Below, piece after piece: positions 53,491-64,000 of a stretch of DNA of 64,000 bases. The notes under the pieces were generated by a model that saw only the letters and a program-made list of their open reading frames with translations, made no database searches and was not told the DNA's origin. The stretch's first letter is position 1; every line of letters starts with the position of its first letter. The translations under genes and the position numbers were made by a program. Origin of the DNA: Saposhnikovia divaricata (lineage: Eukaryota; Streptophyta; Magnoliopsida; Apiales; Apiaceae); the NCBI GenBank assembly GCA_036435485.1, contig JAZHRN010000137.1:1798001-1862000 (forward strand). Reading direction: 5' to 3'.

Positions 53491-55688
53491 ATATCTAGTG
53501 TGCAAACACCTATTTAGGATTATCCGAAAACCGAGTTTCGATCATATCAGCTGCGATTCAGGTCCAAATTTCGTCAAATAAAATTTCATTGAATTCCAAT
53601 AATCCATAAGAACAAAATATGTAAAAATATCCCTAAACTGGTTCGACTCAATTTTTAACAATATCTCATGTACAAACCCCTTTGAGGATTATCCGAAAAC
53701 CGAGTTTCGGTCATTTCAGCCCCGATTCAGGTCCAAACTGCACCAAATAAAATTTCATTGTATTCCAATAACCCATAAGAACAAAATATATATAAATATC
53801 AAGAAAATGGTCCGACTCAATTTTTAACAATATCCCGTGTACTAACCCATTTGAGGATTATCCAATAATCGAGTTTCGATTATATCAGCTCCGATTCAGG
53901 TCTGAATTGCGTCAAATAAAATTTCGTTGAATTCCAATAACCCATAGGAACAAAATATGTAAAAATATCCACAAAATGGTCCGACTTGATTTTTAACAAT
54001 ATCCCGTGTACTAACCCCTTTGAGAATTTTCCGAAAACCGAGTTTCGATCATATCAGCTCCGATTCCGGTCCGAACTGCGTCAAATAAAATTTTGTTGAA
54101 TTCCAATAACCCATAGGAACAAAATATGTAAAAATATCCAGAAAATGGTCTGACTCAATTTTTAACAATATCCCGTGTACTAACCCCTTTGAGGATTATC
54201 CGAAAACCGAGTTTCGATCATATCAGCTTCGATTCAAGTCCGAACGACACCAAATAAAATTTTATTGAATTCCAATAACCCATAGGAACAAAATATATAA
54301 AAATACCCACAAAATGGTCAAACTTGATTTTTAACGATATCCCGTGTACTAACCCCTTTGAGAATTTTCAGAAAGCCGAGTTTCGATCATATCAGCTCCG
54401 ATTCCGGTCCGAACTGCGTCAAATAAAATTTCGTTGAATTCCAATAACCCATAGGAACAAAATATGTAAAAATATCCAGAAAATGGTCCGACTCGATTTT
54501 TAACAAAATCCCGTGTACTAACCCCTTTGAGGATTATCCGAAAACCGAGTTTCGATCATATCAGCTTCGATTCAAGTCCGAATGGCACCAAATAAAATTT
54601 AATTGAATTCCAATAACCCATAGGAACAAAATATATAGAAATATCCACAAAATCGTCCAACTTGATTTTAAAAATATCCCGTGTACTAACCCCTTTGGGG
54701 TTTAGGGTTCATGGTTCCAAAAACCGAGTTTCGATCATATCAGCTCCGATTCCGATCCGAAATGCGTCAAATAAAATTTCGTTGTATTCCAATAACCCAT
54801 AGGAACAAAATATGTAAAAATATCCACAAAATGGACCGACTCGATTTTTAACAATATCTCGTGTGCAAACACCTATTTAGGATTATCCGAAAACCGAGTT
54901 TCGATCATATCAGCTCCGATTCAGGTCCAAATTTCGTCAAATAAAATTTCATTGAATTCCAATAATCCATAAGAACAAAATATGTAAAAATATCCCTAAA
55001 CTGGTTCGACTCAATTTTTAACAATATCTCGTGTACTAACCCCTTTGAGGATTATCCGAAAAACGAGTTTCGGTCATTTCAGCCCCGATTCAGGTCCAAA
55101 CTGCACCAAATACAATTTCATTGCATTTCAATAACCCATAAGAACAAAATATGTAAAAATATCCAGAAAATGGTCCGACTCGATTTTTAACAATATCCCG
55201 TGCACTAACCCATTTGAGGATTATCCAAAAATCGAGTTTTGATTATATCAGCTCCGATTCAGGTCTGAATTGCGTCAAATAAAATTTCGTTGTATTCCAA
55301 TAACCCATAGGAACAAAATATGTAAAAATATCCACAAAATGGACCGACTCGATTTTTAACAATATCTAGTGTGCAAACACCTATTTAGGATTATCCGAAA
55401 ACCGAGTTTCGATCATATCAGCTGCGATTCAGGTCCAAATTTCGTCAAATAAAATTTCATTGAATTCCAATAATCCATAAGAACAAAATATGTAAAAATA
55501 TCCCTAAACTGGTTCGACTCAATTTTTAACAATATCTCATGTACAAACCCCTTTGAGGATTATCCGAAAACCGAGTTTCGATCATATCAGCTTCGATTCA
55601 AGTCTGAACGGCACCAAATAAAATTTAATTGAATTCCAATAACCCATAGGAACAAAATATATAAAAATATCCACAAAATGGTCCAACT
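53491..55688 (+). repeat. Scrambled junction region with two hybrid types
   Basis: The F-to-F spacing of 1872 (52825 to 54697) covers eleven monomers, including a partial third copy of the A-B-C-D-E-D-E stretch seen at 46.3-47.5 and 50.4-51.6 kb. F at 54663-54841 is one base short (GATTTTAAAAAT). The next unit (1027 bp) has six monomers in the order F-A-B-(C/F)-A-(B/E). The variant ATATCTAGTGTGC occurs only near 53491 and 55362. Confidence 0.82.
55520..55688 (+). repeat. B/E hybrid monomer
   Basis: The start is class B (CTCATGTACAAACCCC, a variant otherwise near 46501, 50596 and 53670). The remainder is class E (CAGCTTCGATTCAAGTCTG, TATATAAAAATATCC). It leads directly into F, so C and D are skipped. 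Confidence 0.85.
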
Positions 55689-58600
55689 TCATTTTTAAAA
55701 ATATCCCGTGTACTAACCCCTTTGGGGTTTAGGGTTCATGGTTCCAAAAACCGAGTTTCGATCATATCAGCTCCGATTTCGGTCCGAAATGCGTCAAATA
55801 AAATTTCGTTGTATTCCAATAACCCATAGGAACAAAATATGTAAAAATATCCACAAAATGGACCAACTCGATTTTTAACAATATCTCGTGTGCAAACACC
55901 TATTTAGGATTATCCGAAAACCGAGTTTCGATCATATCAGCTCCGATTCAGGTCCAAATTTCGTCAAATAAAATTTCATTGAATTCCAATAATCCATAAG
56001 AACAAAATATGTAAAAACATCCCTAAACTGGTTCGACTCAATTTTTAACAATATCTCGTGTACTAACCCCTTTGAGGATTATCCGAAAACCGAGTTTCGG
56101 TCATTTCAGCCCCGATTCAGGTCCAAACTACACCAAATAAAATTTCATCGCATTCCAATAACCCATAAGAACAAAATATGTAAAAATATCCAGAAAATGG
56201 TCCGACTCGATTTTTAACAATATCCCGTGAACTAACCCATTTGAGGATTATCCAAAAATCGAGTTTCGATTATATCAGCTCCGATTCAGGTCTGAATTGC
56301 GTCAAATAAAATTTCGTTGAATTCCAATAACCCATAGGAACAAAATATATAAAAATATCCACAAAATGGTCCGACTTGATTTTTAACAATATCCCGTGTA
56401 CTAACCCCTTTGAGAATTTTCCGAAAACCGAGTTTCGATCATATCAGCTCCGATTCCGGTCCGAACTGCGTCAAATAAAATTTCGTTGAATTCCAATAAC
56501 CCATAGGAACAAAATATGTAAAAATATCCACAAAATGGTCCGACTTGATTTTTAACAATATCCCGTGTACTAACCCCTTTGAGAATTTTCCGAAAACCGA
56601 GTTTCGATCATATCAGCTCCGATTCCGGTCCGAACTGCGTCAAATAAAATTTCGTTGAATTCCAATAACCCATAGGAACAAAATATGTAAAAATATCCAG
56701 AAAATGGTCCGACTCGATTTTTAACAAAATCCCGTGTACTAACCCCTTTGAGGATTATCCGAAAACCGAGTTTCGATCGTATCAGCTTCGATTCAAGTCT
56801 GAACGGCACCAAATAAAATTTAATTGAATTCCAATAACCCATAGGAACAAAATATATAAAAATATCCACAAAATGGTCCAACTTCATTTTTAAAAATATC
56901 CCGTGTACTAACCCCTTTGGGGTTTAGGGTTCATGGTTCCAAAAACCGAGTTTCGATCATATCAGCTCCGATTTCGGTCCGAAATGCGTCAAATAAAATT
57001 TCGTTGTATTCCAATAACCCATAGGAACAAAATATGTAAAAATATCCACAAAATGGACCAACTCGATTTTTAACAATATCTCGTGTGCAAACACCTATTT
57101 AGGATTATCCGAAAACCGAGTTTCGATCATATCAGCTCCGATTCAGGTCCAAATTTCGTCAAATAAAATTTCATTGAATTCCAATAATCCATAAGAACAA
57201 AATATGTAAAAACATCCCTAAACTGGTTCGACTCAATTTTTAACAATATCTCGTGTACTAACCCCTTTGAGGATTATCCGAAAACCGGGTTTCGGTCATT
57301 TCAGCCCCGATTCAGGTCCAAACTACACCAAATAAAATTTCATCGCATTCCAATAACCCATAAGAACAAAATATGTAAAAATATCCAGAAAATGGTCCGA
57401 CTCGATTTTTAACAATATCCCGTGAACTAACCCATTTGAGGATTATCCAAAAATCGAGTTTCGATTATATCAGCTCCGATTCAGGTCTGAATTGCGTCAA
57501 ATAAAATTTCGTTGAATTCCAATAACCCATAGGAACAAAATATGTAAAAATATCCACAAAATGGTCCGACTTGATTTTTAACAATATCCCGTGTACTAAC
57601 CCCTTTGAGAATTTTCCGAAAACCGAGTTTCGATCATATCAGCTCCGATTCCGGTCCGAACTGCGTCAAATAAAATTTTGTTGAATTCCAATAACCCATA
57701 GGAACAAAATATGTAAACATATCCAGAAAATGGTCCGACTCGATTTTTAACAATATCCCGTGTACTAACCCCTTTGAGGATTATCCGAAAACCGAGTTTC
57801 GATCATATCAGCTTCGATTCAAGTCTGAACGGCACCAAATAAAATTTAATTGAATTCCAATAACCCATAGGAACAAAATATATAAAAATATCCACAAAAT
57901 GGTCCAACTTCATTTTTAAAAATATCCCGTGTACTAACCCCTTTGGGGTTTAGGGTTCATGGTTCCAAAAACCGAGTTTCGATCATATCAGCTCCGATTT
58001 CGGTCCGAAATGCGTCAAATAAAATTTCGTTGTATTCCAATAACCCATAGGAACAAAATATGTAAAAATATCCACAAAATGGACCAACTCGATTTTTAAC
58101 AATATCTCGTGTGCAAACACCTATTTAGGATTATCCGAAAACCGAGTTTCGATCATATCAGCTCCGATTCAGGTCCAAATTTCGTCAAATAAAATTTCAT
58201 TGAATTCCAATAATCCATAAGAACAAAATATGTAAAAACATCCCTAAACTGGTTCGACTCAATTTTTAACAATATCTCGTGTACTAACCCCTTTGAGGAT
58301 TATCCGAAAACCGAGTTTCGGTCATTTCAGCCCCGATTCAGGTCCAAACTACACCAAATAAAATTTCATCGCATTCCAATAACCCATAAGAACAAAATAT
58401 GTAAAAATATCCAGAAAATGGTCCGACTCGATTTTTAACAATATCCCGTGAACTAACCCATTTGAGGATTATCCAAAAATCGAGTTTCGATTATATCAGC
58501 TCCGATTCAGGTCTGAATTGCGTCAAATAAAATTTCGTTGAATTCCAATAACCCATAGGAACAAAATATGTAAAAATATCCACAAAATGGTCCGACTTGA

Positions 58601-61600
58601 TTTTTAACAATATCCCGTGTACTAACCCCTTTGAGAATGTTCCGAAAACCGAGTTTCGATCATATCAGCTCCGATTCCGGTCCGAACTGCGTCAAATAAA
58701 ATTTTGTTGAATTCCAATAACCCATAGGAACAAAATATGTAAACATATCCAGAAAATGGTCCGACTCGATTTTTAACAATATCCCGTGTACTAACCCCTT
58801 TGAGGATTATCCGAAAACCGAGTTTCGATCATATCAGCTTCGATTCAAGTCTGAACGGCACCAAATAAAATTTAATTGAATTCCAATAACCCATAGGAAC
58901 AAAATATATAAAAATATCCACAAAATGGTCCAACTTCATTTTTAAAAATATCCCGTGTACTAACCCCTTTGGGGTTTAGGGTTCATGGTTCCAAAAACCG
59001 AGTTTCGATCATATCAGCTCCAATTTCGGTCCGAAATGCGTCAACTAAAATTTCGTTGTATTCCAATAACCCATAGGAACAAAATATGTAAAAATATCCA
59101 CAAAATGGACCAACTCGATTTTTAACAATATCTCGTGTGCAAACACCTATTTAGGATTATCCGAAAACCGAGTTTCGATCATATCAGCTCCGATTCAGGT
59201 CCAAATTTCGTCAAATAAAATTTCATTGAATTCCAATAATCCATAAGAACAAAATATGTAAAAACATCCCTAAACTGGTTCGACTCAATTTTTAACAATA
59301 TCTCGTGTACTAACCCCTTTGAGGATTATCCGAAAACCGAGTTTCGGTCATTTCAGCCCCGATTCAGGTCCAAACTACACCAAATAAAATTTCATCGCAT
59401 TCCAATAACCCATAAGAACAAAATATGTAAAAATATCCAGAAAATGGTCCGACTCGATTTTTAACAATATCCCGTGAACTAACCCATTTGAGGATTATCC
59501 AAAAATCGAGTTTCGATTATATCAGCTCCGATTCAGGTCTGAATTGCGTCAAATAAAATTTCGTTGAATTCCAATAACCCATAGGAACAAAATATGTAAA
59601 AATATCCACAAAATGGTCCGACTTGATTTTTAACAATATCCCGTGTACTAACCCCTTTGAGAATTTTCCGAAAACCGAGTTTCGATCATATCAGCTCCGA
59701 TTCCGGTCCGAACTGCGTCAAATAAAATTTCGTTGAATTCCAATAACCCATAGGAACAAAATATGTAAAAATATCCAGAAAATGGTCCGACTCGATTTTT
59801 AACAAAATCCCGTGTACTAACCCCTTTGAGGATTATCCGAAAACCGAGTTTCGATCATATCAGCTTCGATTCAAGTCCGAATGGCACCAAATAAAATTTA
59901 ATTGAATTCCAATAACCCATAGGAACAAAATATATAGAAATATCCACAAAATCGTCCAACTTGATTTTAAAAATATCCCGTGTACTAACCCCTTTGGGGT
60001 TTAGGGTTCATGGTTCCAAAAACCGAGTTTCGATCATATCAGCTCCGATTCCGGTCCGAAATGCGTCAAATAAAATTTCGTTGTATTCCAATAACCCATA
60101 GGAACAAAATATGTAAAAATATCCACAAAATGGACCGACTCGATTTTTAACAATATCTCGTGTGCAAACACCTATTTAGGATTATCCGAAAACCGAGTTT
60201 CGATCATATCAGCTCCGATTCAGGTCCAAATTTCGTCAAATAAAATTTCATTGAATTCCAATAATCCATAAGAACAAAATATGTAAAAATATCCCTAAAC
60301 TGGTTCGACTCAATTTTTAACAATATCTCGTGTACTAACCCCTTTGAGGATTATCCGAAAAACGAGTTTCGGTCATTTCAGCCCCGATTCAGGTCCAAAC
60401 TGCACCAAATACAATTTCATTGCATTCCAATAACCCATAAGAACAAAATATGTAAAAATATCCAGAAAATGGTCCGACTCGATTTTTAACAATATCCCGT
60501 GCACTAACCCATTTGAGGATTATCCAAAAATCGAGTTTTGATTATATCAGCTCCGATTCAGGTCTGAATTGCGTCAAATAAAATTTCGTTGAATTCCAAT
60601 AACCCATAGGAACAAAATATGTAAAAATATCTACAAAATGTTCCGACTTGATTTTTAACAATATCCCGTGTACTAACCCCTTTGAGAATTTTCCGAAAAC
60701 CGAGTTTCGATCATATCAGCTCCGATTCCGGTCCGAACTGCGTCAAATAAAATTTTGTTGAATTCCAATAACCCATAGGAACAAAATATGTAAACATATC
60801 CAGAAAATGGTCCGACTCGATTTTTAACAATATCCCGTGTACTAACCCCTTTGAGGATTATCCGAAAACTGAGTTTCGATCATATCAGCTTCGATTCAAG
60901 TCTGAACGGCACCAAATAAAATTTAATTGAATTCCAATAACCCATAGGAACAAAATATATAAAAATATCCACAAAATGGTCCAACTTCATTTTTAAAAAT
61001 ATCCCGTGTACTAACCCCTTTGGGGTTTAGGGTTCATGGTTCCAAAAACCGAGTTTCGATCATATCAGCTCCGATTTCGGTCCGAAATGCGTCAAATAAA
61101 ATTTTGTTGTATTCCAATAACCCATAGGAACAAAATATGTAAAAATATCCACAAAATGGACCAACTCGATTTTTAACAATATCTCGTGTGCAAACACCTA
61201 TTTAGGATTATCCGAAAACCGAGTTTCGATCATATCAGCTCCGATTCAGGTCCAAATTTCGTCAAATAAAATTTCATTGAATTCCAATAATCCATAAGAA
61301 CAAAATATGTAAAAACATCCCTAAACTGGTTCGACTCAATTTTTAACAATATCTCGTGTACTAACCCCTTTGAGGATTATCCGAAAACCGAGTTTCGGTA
61401 ATTTCAGCCCCGATTCAGGTCCAAACTACACCAAATAAAATTTCATCGCATTCCAATAACCCATAAGAACAAAATATGTAAAAATATCCAGAAAATGGTC
61501 CGACTCGATTTTTAACAATATCCCGTGAACTAACCCATTTGAGGATTATCCAAAAATCGAGTTTCGATTATATCAGCTCCGATTCAGGTCTGAATTGCGT

Positions 61601-62012
61601 CAAATAAAATTTCATTGAATTCCAATAACCCATAGGAACAAAATATGTAAAAATATCCACAAAATGGTCCGACTTGATTTTTAACAATATCCCGTGTACT
61701 AACCCCTTTGAGAATTTTCCGAAAACCGAGTTTCGATCATATCAGCTCCGATTCCGGTCCGAACTACGTCAAATAAAATTTTGTTGAATTCCAATAACCC
61801 ATAGGAACAAAATATGTAAAAATATCCAGAAAATGGTCCGACTCGATTTTTAACAATATCCCGTGTACTAACCCCTTTGAGGATTATCCGAAAACCGAGT
61901 TTCGATCATATCAGCTTCGATTCAAGTCCGAACGGCACCAAATAAAATTTCATTGAATTCCAATAACCCATAGGAACAAAATATATAAAAATATCCACAA
62001 AATGGTCCAACT
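55689..62012 (+). repeat. 1026-bp HOR block of a separate subfamily, with one 7-monomer unit
   Basis: F starts at 55689, 56884, 57910, 58936, 59962, 60987 and 62013. The first unit is 1195 bp because D is doubled (56377-56545 and 56546-56714); the rest are 1025-1027. The subfamily reads AACTTCATTTTT at the E/F joint, GATTTCGGTCCG in F, AAGTCTGAACGG in E and AAACTACACC in B. The unit beginning at 59962 instead resembles that at 54663 (offset 5299). Confidence 0.9.
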
Positions 62013-64000
62013 TGATTTTTAAAAATATCCCGTGTACTAACCCCTTTGGGGTTTAGGGTTCATGGTTCCAAAAATCGAGTTTCGATCATATCAGCTCCGA
62101 TTCCGGTCCGAAATGCGTCAAATAAAATTTCGTTGTATTCCAATAACCCATAGGAACAAAATATGTAAAAACATCCACAAAATGGACCGACTCGATTTTT
62201 AACAATATCTCGTGTGCAAACACCTATTTAGGATTATCCGAAAACCGAGTTTCGATCATATCAGCTCCGATTCAGGTCCAAATTTCGTCAAATAAAATTT
62301 CATTGAATTCCAATAATCCATAAGAACAAAATATGTAAAAATATCCCTAAACTGGTTCGACTCAATTTTTAACAATATCTCGTGTACTAACCCCTTTGAG
62401 GATTATCCGAAAACCAAGTTTCGGTCATTTCAGCCCCGATTCAGGTCCAAACTGCACCAAATAAAATTTCATTGCATTCCAATAACCCATAAGAACAAAA
62501 TATGTTAAAATATCCAGAAAATGGTCCGACTCGATTTTTAACAATATCCCGTGTACTAACCCATTTGAGGATTATCCAAAAATCGAGTTTCGATTATATC
62601 AGCTCCGATTCAGGTCTGAATTGCGTCAAATAAAATTTCGTTGAATTCCAATAACCAATAGGAACAAAATATGTAAAAATATCCACAAAATGGTCCGACT
62701 TGATTTTTAACAATATCCCGTGTACTAACCCATTTGAGGATTATCCAAAAATCGAGTTTCGATTATATCAGCTCCGATTCAGGTCTGAATTGCGTCAAAT
62801 AAAATTTCGTTGAATTCCAATAAGCCATAGGAACAAAATATGTAAAAATATCCACAAAATGGTCCGACTTGATTTTTAACAATATCCCGTGTACTAACCC
62901 CTTTGAGAATTTTCCGAAAACCGAGTTTCGATCATATCAACTCCGATTCCGGTCCGAACTGCGTCAAATAAAATTTGGTTGAATTCCAATAACCCATAGG
63001 AACAAAATATGTAAAAATATCCATAAAATGGTCCGACTCGATTTTTAACAATATCCCATGTACTAACCCCTTTGAGGATTATCCGAAAACCGAGTTTCGA
63101 TCATATCAGCTTCGATTCAAGTCCGAACGGCACCAAATAAAATTTAATTGAATTCCAATAACCCATAGGAACAAAATATATAAAAATATCCACAAAATGG
63201 TCCAACTTGATTTTTAAAAATATCCCGTGTACTAACCCTTTTGGGGTTTAGGGTTCATGGTTCCAAAAACCGAGTTTCGATCATATCAGCTCCGATTCCG
63301 ATCCGAAATGCGTCAAATAAAATTTCGTTGTATTCCGATAACCCATAGGAACAAAATATGTAAAAATATCCACAAAATGGACCGACTCGATTTTTAACAA
63401 TATCTCGTGTGCAAACACCTATTTAGGATTATCCGAAAACCGAGTTTCGATCATATCAGCTCCGATTCAGGTCCAAACTGCACCAAATAAAATTTCATTG
63501 CATTCCAATAACCCATAAGAACAAAATATGTAAAAATATCCAAAAAAATGGTCCGACTCGATTTTTAACAATATCCCGTGTACTAACCCATTTGAGGATT
63601 ATCCAAAAATTGAGTTTCGATTATATCAGCTCCGATTCAGGTCTGAATTGCGTCAAATAAAATTTCGTTGTATTCCAATAACCCATAGGAACAAAATATG
63701 TAAAAATATCCACAAAATGGACCGACTCGATTTTTAACAATATCTCGTGTGCAAACACCTATTTAGGATTATCCGAAAACCGAGTTTCGATCATATCAGC
63801 TGCGATTCAGGTCCAAATTTCGTCAAATAAAATTTCATTGAATTCCAATAATCCATAAGAACAAAATATGTAAAAATATCCCTAAACTGGTTTGACTCAA
63901 TTTTTAACAATATCTCGTGTACTAACCCCTTTGAGGATTATCCGAAAACCGAGTTTCGTTCATTTCAGCCCCGATTCAGGTCCAAACTGCACCAAATAAA
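62013..64000 (+). repeat. Right segment: 7-monomer unit and part of a 10-monomer-type unit
   Basis: 62013-63207 is F-A-B-C-C'-D-E (1195 bp) with the variants of the 40-48 kb region (CCAAGTTTCGG, TATGTTAAAATATCC, AAATTTGGTTG). Then come F 63208-63387, an A/B hybrid 63388-63558, C/F 63559-63727, A 63728-63897 and a B cut by the window end. The array therefore continues to the right. Confidence 0.88.
63388..63558 (+). repeat. A/B hybrid monomer (171 bp)
   Basis: It starts as A (GTGTGCAAACACC) and becomes B after CAGGTCCAAA (CTGCACC, CATTGCATTCC, seven-A run). One A and one B are fused into one monomer. The length is the A length plus the one-base B insertion. Confidence 0.85.

Larger units (their letters stand above)
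1..64000 (+). repeat. Satellite DNA array, ~169-170 bp monomers in higher-order repeats
   Basis: The entire window consists of head-to-tail copies of one 169-170 bp monomer family (180 bp for one class), all in the same orientation. Landmarks recur in every monomer: a GATTTTTAAC start, CGAGTTTCG near the middle, CAAATAAAATTT, CCAATAA(C/T)CC and an AAAATAT-rich end. Six classes (A-F) alternate in fixed order to make a 1026-bp unit, with local departures from that order. No gene, RNA gene or mobile element interrupts it, so every stretch longer than 300 bp holds only this repeat. Monomer length and HOR structure fit a plant centromeric or heterochromatic satellite. That location is inference; the tandem organisation is directly visible. 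Confidence 0.98.

Noticed and set aside
56570..56887. Longest open frame in the window, 105 codons on the minus strand; similar frames at 9588-9797 and 14743-15030.
   Set aside because: They arise where an indel or base change in a monomer removes a stop. The translation repeats the same peptide-like words once per monomer, as expected for translated satellite.
882..63255. Interstitial telomere repeat arrays.
   Set aside because: Each F has only 1.7 copies of TTTAGGG and no run of perfect repeats. It is a motif inside a monomer and not a telomere array or chromosome end.
1..64000. CENP-B box in the monomer.
   Set aside because: I compared the TTTCGATCATATC and TTCCGGTCCG regions with the pattern TTCGNNNNANNCGGG. 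The first part matches but the required A and CGGG do not.
1..64000. CRISPR array, because of regular repetition.
   Set aside because: There are no short repeats separated by unique spacers. The whole 169-bp unit is repeated and neighbouring units are variants of each other.
1..64000. LTR retrotransposon or intergenic rDNA spacer as the source of the repeat.
   Set aside because: No open frame, primer binding site, polypurine tract, rRNA sequence or flanking terminal repeat is visible. The short period and monomer classes fit a satellite better.
1..64000. Naming the satellite family or species.
   Set aside because: I do not recognise the monomer with certainty. A search of a consensus monomer against repeat and nucleotide databases would decide it.

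Overview
All 64 kb is one uninterrupted satellite DNA array. I see no protein-coding gene, no rRNA, tRNA or other RNA gene, no recognisable transposable element and no CRISPR array. The basic unit is a monomer of about 169-170 bp (about 38% GC by counting one copy), repeated head to tail in a single orientation, roughly 375 times. The organism is probably a plant: the monomer length is typical of plant centromeric or heterochromatic satellites, and one monomer class carries a piece of the plant-type telomere repeat (TTTAGGG). I cannot name the species or the satellite family from the sequence, and centromeric, pericentromeric and subtelomeric locations all remain possible.

The monomers fall into six classes, here called A to F, distinguished by fixed differences. 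A is 170 bp, B, C, D and E are 169 bp, and F is 180 bp. F is longer because it replaces an 18-bp segment with a 29-bp one holding the telomere-like motif. In order A-B-C-D-E-F they form a higher-order repeat (HOR) of 1026 bp. I count 59 F monomers, which serve as rulers: the spacing between F copies shows every gain or loss of monomers, and it is nearly always a whole number of monomers.

Layout: 1-1703 has rearranged units with two hybrid monomers; 1704-11941 is the regular 1026-bp HOR; about 11150-13985 holds a 1532-bp (9-monomer) tandem duplication; 14331-17238 has regular and shortened units; 17239-21520 holds a 2051-bp (12-monomer) tandem duplication; 21521-24427 is shuffled with 687- and 349-bp units; 24428-27010 is a 688-bp four-monomer HOR (F-A-B-E), three full copies plus F-A-B; 27011-39829 is the regular 1026-bp HOR with a 3078-bp super-period (three HOR units) over about 28.5-39 kb; 39830-41024 is a 7-monomer unit; 41025-46136 is a 1704-bp 10-monomer HOR in three copies; about 45600-53490 is a 4094-bp (24-monomer) super-unit in two tandem copies; 53491-55688 is a scrambled junction; 55689-62012 returns mainly to 1026-bp spacing; 62013-64000 resumes the class of units seen near 40-48 kb and runs off the window.

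The picture is of repeated in-register unequal exchange. Hybrid monomers (A/D, B/C, D/A, C/D, C/F, B/E, A/B) mark the exchange points, and nested duplications spread the new unit types. The short reading frames that can be found follow the HOR period and are by-products of the repeat. The most notable features are the depth of HOR nesting, the telomere-like, hairpin-capable F monomer present once in almost every unit, and the absence of any inserted element over 64 kb.
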